The position numbers and the translations under genes are program-made. A stretch of 9,599 nt of DNA from Paracoccaceae bacterium (GTDB lineage: Bacteria > Pseudomonadota > Alphaproteobacteria > Rhodobacterales > Rhodobacteraceae): positions 1-9,599 of the forward strand of contig JAESRD010000330.1 of NCBI GenBank assembly GCA_016764835.1. The letters run 5' to 3'. How positions within the stretch are numbered: the stretch's first letter is position 1; each line of letters opens with the position of its first letter. Of this stretch, positions 6,841 to 9,599 are shown piece by piece. The notes below the pieces were generated by a model. The model was not told the DNA's origin and searched no databases. It saw only the letters and a list, made by a program, of their open reading frames with translations.

Positions 6841-6954
6841 ATCATCAGCCAGCAGATGTCGCAGATAAGCCGCCTCAACCCGGTCAATCCCTGTTAGAAC
6901 TTGCCCGGCCCGAGAGGTCAGTCGCGTCAGGTCCAGCAGCCGCGCAGGCGGCGT
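6841..6954 (-). other. Upstream coding extension of the GT4 gene, with ACG as probable start
   Basis: In the frame of the GT4 gene, 38 further codons read upstream of the GTG at 6840. The peptide contains ARLLDLTRL, LTGIDRVEAAYL and RHLLADDV, which looks like the usual N-terminus of Rhodobacterales GT4 proteins (a short strand and then a helix). No ATG, GTG or TTG occurs in this frame back to the TGA at 7003-7005. The codon where the family start is expected is ACG at 6954-6952, followed by CCG CCT GCG CGG CTG. It has AAGG (6964-6961) 6 nt before it and stands 22 nt after the galU stop. An ATG to ACG change (mutation or sequence error), or real use of ACG, would explain this. Translation from 6954 would give 390 residues. 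Confidence 0.6.
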
Positions 6955-6976
6955 GCCGGGCCTTGTTTGATCGCGC

Positions 6977-7870
6977 CTATTGGGCAGCGTTCTTGATCGA
7001 CATCATTTCATCAAGGTAGTTCTGTAGCTCTTCTTTCAAATCATCGCGGGCAAGGCCAAACGCCACTGTCGCCTGCAAGAACCCAGCCTTTGAGCCGCAA
7101 TCAAACCGTTCACCGCGGAACCGGAAGCCGTTCACACCCGCGCCAACACCGATCTGCTCGGCAATCGCGTCAGTGAGTTGCAGCTCACCGCCAACGCTTG
7201 GCTTAATGTCATTGAGTGAATTCATCACATTTGGCGTTAGAATATAGCGGCCTATCACTGCCAGATTTGAAGGCGCTTCGCCTTGCTTTGGTTTCTCAAC
7301 CATGCCCTTTACCCGCGCAATCGAACCCATATCTTCTTCGATATCGAGCACACCATATGATGAGGTTTTCGACGGCGGAACTTCCATCGTCGCAACCATA
7401 CAGCCGCCGATCCCCTCATAGGCTTCGACCATCTGCTGCAAACACGGCTTTTCGGCCGCGATTACATCATCAGGCAGGATCACTGCAAAGGGTTCATCGC
7501 CGATCAACCGGCGCGCACACCAAACCGCATGGCCAAGGCCAAGTGGCTTATGCTGACGCATATAAGCAATCGCACCAGAGTCCATATAGGTGTTCTTCAA
7601 CACTTCCAAAAGTTCGTCTTTGCCATCGCGGCGCAGCTTTGATTCAAGCTCCGGCGCATGGTCAAAATAATCCTCAAGCGCAGATTTTCCGCGCGAGGTT
7701 ACGAAGATAAATTCTTTAATTCCGGCAGCGCGCGCTTCATCAATCGCATATTGGATCAACGGGCGGTCTACCAGCGTCATGATCTCTTTCGGCACTGATT
7801 TAGTGGCCGGCAGAAACCGTGTCCCAAGCCCTGCAACAGGGAAAATCGCCTTGGTCACACGCGTTTTCAT
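6977..7870 (-). CDS. galU: UTP-glucose-1-phosphate uridylyltransferase
   Basis: The product is 297 residues, full length for bacterial GalU. It makes UDP-glucose from UTP and glucose-1-phosphate, the donor for LPS core, capsule and exopolysaccharide and the precursor of UDP-galactose and UDP-glucuronate. Motifs are the nucleotide loop GLGTRFLPATKSVPKEIM (14-31), FVTSRGKSALEDYFD (56-70), PLGLGHAVWCAR (109-120), the metal-binding ILPDDV (131-136), VEKP (191-194), GGELQLTDAI (228-237) and RFDCGSKAGF (255-264). The ATG at 7870 has GAGGA about 7 nt upstream. The 150-bp space before it suggests its own promoter as well as read-through from the upstream transferase. The GT4 coding sequence begins only about 22 nt after its TAG. 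Confidence 0.97.
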   Translation of the reverse strand: MKTRVTKAIFPVAGLGTRFLPATKSVPKEIMTLVDRPLIQYAIDEARAAGIKEFIFVTSRGKSALEDYFDHAPELESKLRRDGKDELLEVLKNTYMDSGAIAYMRQHKPLGLGHAVWCARRLIGDEPFAVILPDDVIAAEKPCLQQMVEAYEGIGGCMVATMEVPPSKTSSYGVLDIEEDMGSIARVKGMVEKPKQGEAPSNLAVIGRYILTPNVMNSLNDIKPSVGGELQLTDAIAEQIGVGAGVNGFRFRGERFDCGSKAGFLQATVAFGLARDDLKEELQNYLDEMMSIKNAAQ

Positions 7871-8020
7871 TTTCTAATCCTCAATTTAACTTGCCAAACC
7901 ACAAACCCACGCCATTCTAACGCAAAGTTTGCGCGACAAATCATGACAATCCGTCGCAGTGGCACCTATTTACTCAACAAGCTCAAACAATCAGCACAAT
8001 ACGACTTTGCTATGACCCGC
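7871..8020 (-). promoter_or_regulatory. Upstream region of galU with a perfect 13-bp palindrome
   Basis: This 150-bp gap is AT-richer than the flanking genes and is the only real spacer in the minus-strand cluster. It contains cgcaaagtttgcg at 7921-7933, two 6-bp arms around one base, about 50 bp before the galU ATG. On the minus strand TAGAAT, read from 7919 to 7914, directly follows the palindrome and could be a -10 element, but no good -35 sits at the usual distance. I see no hairpin followed by a T-run that would end the upstream transcript. Confidence 0.35.
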
Positions 8021-9232
8021 CTATGGCAATCTCGCCAACCCATTCCATTCACTCTCTCTTCGCAGCCTTTTGTCAAACCGCCAATACTGGAATACTGGAT
8101 CTTTACGCAAAGATCGGCCAAAAAGCCCACCAACCTGCTCCCACCAGCCGCCAGAATTGAATATTCGATGATGATAGCGCGTATCAGGCCAGAAAAGGTA
8201 AAGACTTACGATTTTTCCTGATTCCACGGCGCTCTTCGCCTGCCTACGCAGCCGTCTCGCTTGCCATCCACGCCCGGCCAACACGATATGTTCGCTAAAA
8301 GCAGGCTGAGCAATATAAGGTAAAAACGGTGTTTGCGCTGCGGTCAAAGGCACAAGCTCATCTAGCGCGCGCGCCAAGCCGCGCGAGAAGCCGAGCGTGA
8401 AACCGGCCATCAACTCTTTGATCTGCTTTTCATTCAGCTTACCGGCTTTCTTATAGTCTAGCAGCCGTTGTTGCTGAGCCAATGTATGGGCCGCACGCAT
8501 CTTCTCGGTGTTTGCGCCGTGTCGCCGCGCCAACACAGCCAAGCTCGCACCTATCTGGGTCAGGTCACGCGGGGTTCTATCGGCTTTGCGACGCGAAGAA
8601 GCATGAAACCCGTGATGTACCTGCGCGCCGGGCACCACGGCCGTTTGCACACCGGTGGCAGCCATCCGCAAGTTTAGATCGGCCTCATCAAAGTAGAATT
8701 CATAGCCCGGATCGAAGCCGCCCAAATTGGCCAAAATATCGCGTCGGAACGCCATATTCGTGCCTTGGGTCTTAACGGCGCGGCCGGCAGCACTGGGCCG
8801 CAACACGGCGCCAGCCTCTGGCAACTCTATCGCATGGTCCCACCCAAGTGTTGAAACCTCGCAGCCCTGCCACTGAAACGATATCCCGTTGCGCCCGCGC
8901 ACATAGCCGCCCGCCGCCTGCGCGCTGTCCAAAGCCGCCGTCAGCCGCGCCAGCCATTGCGGCTCTGCCACCGCATCATCATCAATGAAAGCCACGAACT
9001 CGCCAGCCGCCTCAGCCAGCCCTAGGTTGCGCGCTGCCGAGATGTTGGGAAGGTCATAGCTCACCCGCTTTATCCGCCCCACGCGCCCCGCCGCCGCCAG
9101 CCCCTCTGGGTCAGCCACAACAATAATCTCAAAACACGGATGGTTTTGCTGCTCCAGCGCCGTCAGACACCGCGCCAAAGCCGCCGGGCGGCCCCGGCTA
9201 ACGACGATGACACTGGCGCGCTGGCTGGTCAA
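8021..9232 (-). CDS. Family 2 glycosyltransferase with long C-terminal extension
   Basis: The product is 403 residues from the TTG at 9232, whose last bases form the kdsB TGA (a TTGA overlap, suggesting coupled translation). A TTG at 9298 would run 70 nt into kdsB and adds a low-complexity N-terminus unlike the family, so it was not chosen. The GT-A domain covers about residues 5-210: SVIVVSRGRPAALARCL, NISAARNLG (63-71), the metal-binding FIDDDA (82-87), GTNMAFRRDIL (157-167) and FDEADLNLRM (181-190), where E and D stand for the usual catalytic ED pair. The last 190 residues hold a basic helical stretch and then YLFWPDTRYHHRIF and GGWWEQVGGLFGRS, a tail I associate with Rhodobacterales glycosyltransferases. 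There is no signal peptide. Its place after kdsB suggests a role in LPS or Kdo-containing glycan assembly, but donor and acceptor are unknown. Confidence 0.82.
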   Translation of the reverse strand: MTSQRASVIVVSRGRPAALARCLTALEQQNHPCFEIIVVADPEGLAAAGRVGRIKRVSYDLPNISAARNLGLAEAAGEFVAFIDDDAVAEPQWLARLTAALDSAQAAGGYVRGRNGISFQWQGCEVSTLGWDHAIELPEAGAVLRPSAAGRAVKTQGTNMAFRRDILANLGGFDPGYEFYFDEADLNLRMAATGVQTAVVPGAQVHHGFHASSRRKADRTPRDLTQIGASLAVLARRHGANTEKMRAAHTLAQQQRLLDYKKAGKLNEKQIKELMAGFTLGFSRGLARALDELVPLTAAQTPFLPYIAQPAFSEHIVLAGRGWQARRLRRQAKSAVESGKIVSLYLFWPDTRYHHRIFNSGGWWEQVGGLFGRSLRKDPVFQYWRFDKRLRRESEWNGLARLP

Positions 9233-9599
9233 TCCATGCCCATCCTTGCCATCATCGCCTCGATCTTCGGCACATCTTCGGGGTTGTTCAGCTCCCAAAA
9301 CTCGCGCCCCTTGGCGGCAACCTCAACGCATAAAAGTGGCGTGCCGCGCTCCAAAAAGCGCAACTGCTCCAGCCCTTCCAGCGCCTCCAACTGGCCCATT
9401 GGCCAGGTCGCATAGGCCGCCAGAGCCGCCGGACGGTACGCATAGACCCCAACATGATGAAACACAGGCGTCTGCGCCTCGTCATCGTAGCTCTGCCCGC
9501 GATACGGGATCACTTCTTTCGAGAAATAGAGCCCGCGCATATCAGCGCCAAACACCGCCGTCGTGCCGCCAACACGCCCCGCTGCCCGGTCTTCAAGCA
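9229..9599 (-). CDS. kdsB: 3-deoxy-manno-octulosonate cytidylyltransferase (CMP-Kdo synthetase), C-terminal part
   Basis: About 123 residues are visible; the N-terminus with the nucleotide-binding loop lies beyond the window end. The enzyme joins CTP and Kdo to CMP-Kdo, the activated sugar for the LPS inner core or for capsule. Recognisable blocks are RGLYFSKEVIPYRG, where the family has (R/G)xALYFSR(S/A)xIPY, then FHHVGVYAYRPAAL, then LEALEGLEQLRFLERG, and the ending GREFWELNNPEDVPKIE. That ending differs from the E. coli VDTPEDLE type but I know it from alphaproteobacterial annotations, so a capsule-type or variant substrate is possible. The TGA stop overlaps the start of the downstream transferase. 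Confidence 0.88.
   Translation of the reverse strand, partial: LEDRAAGRVGGTTAVFGADMRGLYFSKEVIPYRGQSYDDEAQTPVFHHVGVYAYRPAALAAYATWPMGQLEALEGLEQLRFLERGTPLLCVEVAAKGREFWELNNPEDVPKIEAMMARMGMD

Noticed and set aside
7943..8221. 92-codon plus-strand frame across the galU upstream region
   Set aside because: Half of it is antisense to the end of the GT2 gene, and the peptide has no family-like features.
9233..9298. Upstream TTG start for the GT2 gene inside kdsB
   Set aside because: It would overlap kdsB by 70 nt, and the added residues do not resemble a GT2 N-terminus, whereas TTG at 9232 begins at the first strand.

Overview
The window looks like a chromosomal segment of an alphaproteobacterium of the Rhodobacterales (roseobacter) type. 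This rests on the lptB-hpf-ptsN order, on the style of the GalU and KdsB proteins, and on glycosyltransferases that read like those I associate with that group. No RNA gene, insertion sequence, CRISPR array or phage gene was seen. The window is almost fully coding.

Left part, plus strand (1-1628). This holds the 3' end of lptB (the ATPase of lipopolysaccharide export), then a 274-bp intergenic stretch, then hpf (long-form ribosome hibernation factor) and ptsN (EIIA-Ntr). The intergenic stretch has a 20-bp tandem duplication over the lptB stop, a plausible promoter with a palindrome in its spacer, and a leader hairpin before hpf. rpoN, often found between lptB and hpf in other Proteobacteria, is absent.

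Right part, minus strand (9599 down to 1625). This is a directional run of seven surface-polysaccharide genes. In transcription order they are: kdsB (CMP-Kdo synthetase, cut by the window end), a family 2 glycosyltransferase, galU (UDP-glucose synthesis), a GT4-type glycosyltransferase, a second GT-A transferase with DxD, a core-2/I-branching-like glycosyltransferase with an unassigned C-terminal half, and a protein that appears to hold two sulfotransferase-like units in tandem. Four junctions are tight: TTGA and ATGA stop/start overlaps, a GTGA or near-overlap, and a 34-nt gap. The only sizeable gap is about 150 bp before galU, where a separate promoter may sit.

How they fit together: kdsB and galU supply activated sugars (CMP-Kdo, UDP-glucose), four transferases can build or branch a glycan, and the last gene could sulfate it. 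The whole is best read as a locus for a decorated, possibly sulfated, cell-surface glycan (LPS outer core, capsule or exopolysaccharide). The two gene blocks converge and meet inside a single CTAG that supplies both stop codons. The most notable points are the tandem sulfotransferase-like fusion next to a branching-enzyme fusion, and the GT4 gene, whose N-terminal coding sequence extends upstream of any ATG, GTG or TTG and seems to begin at an ACG.
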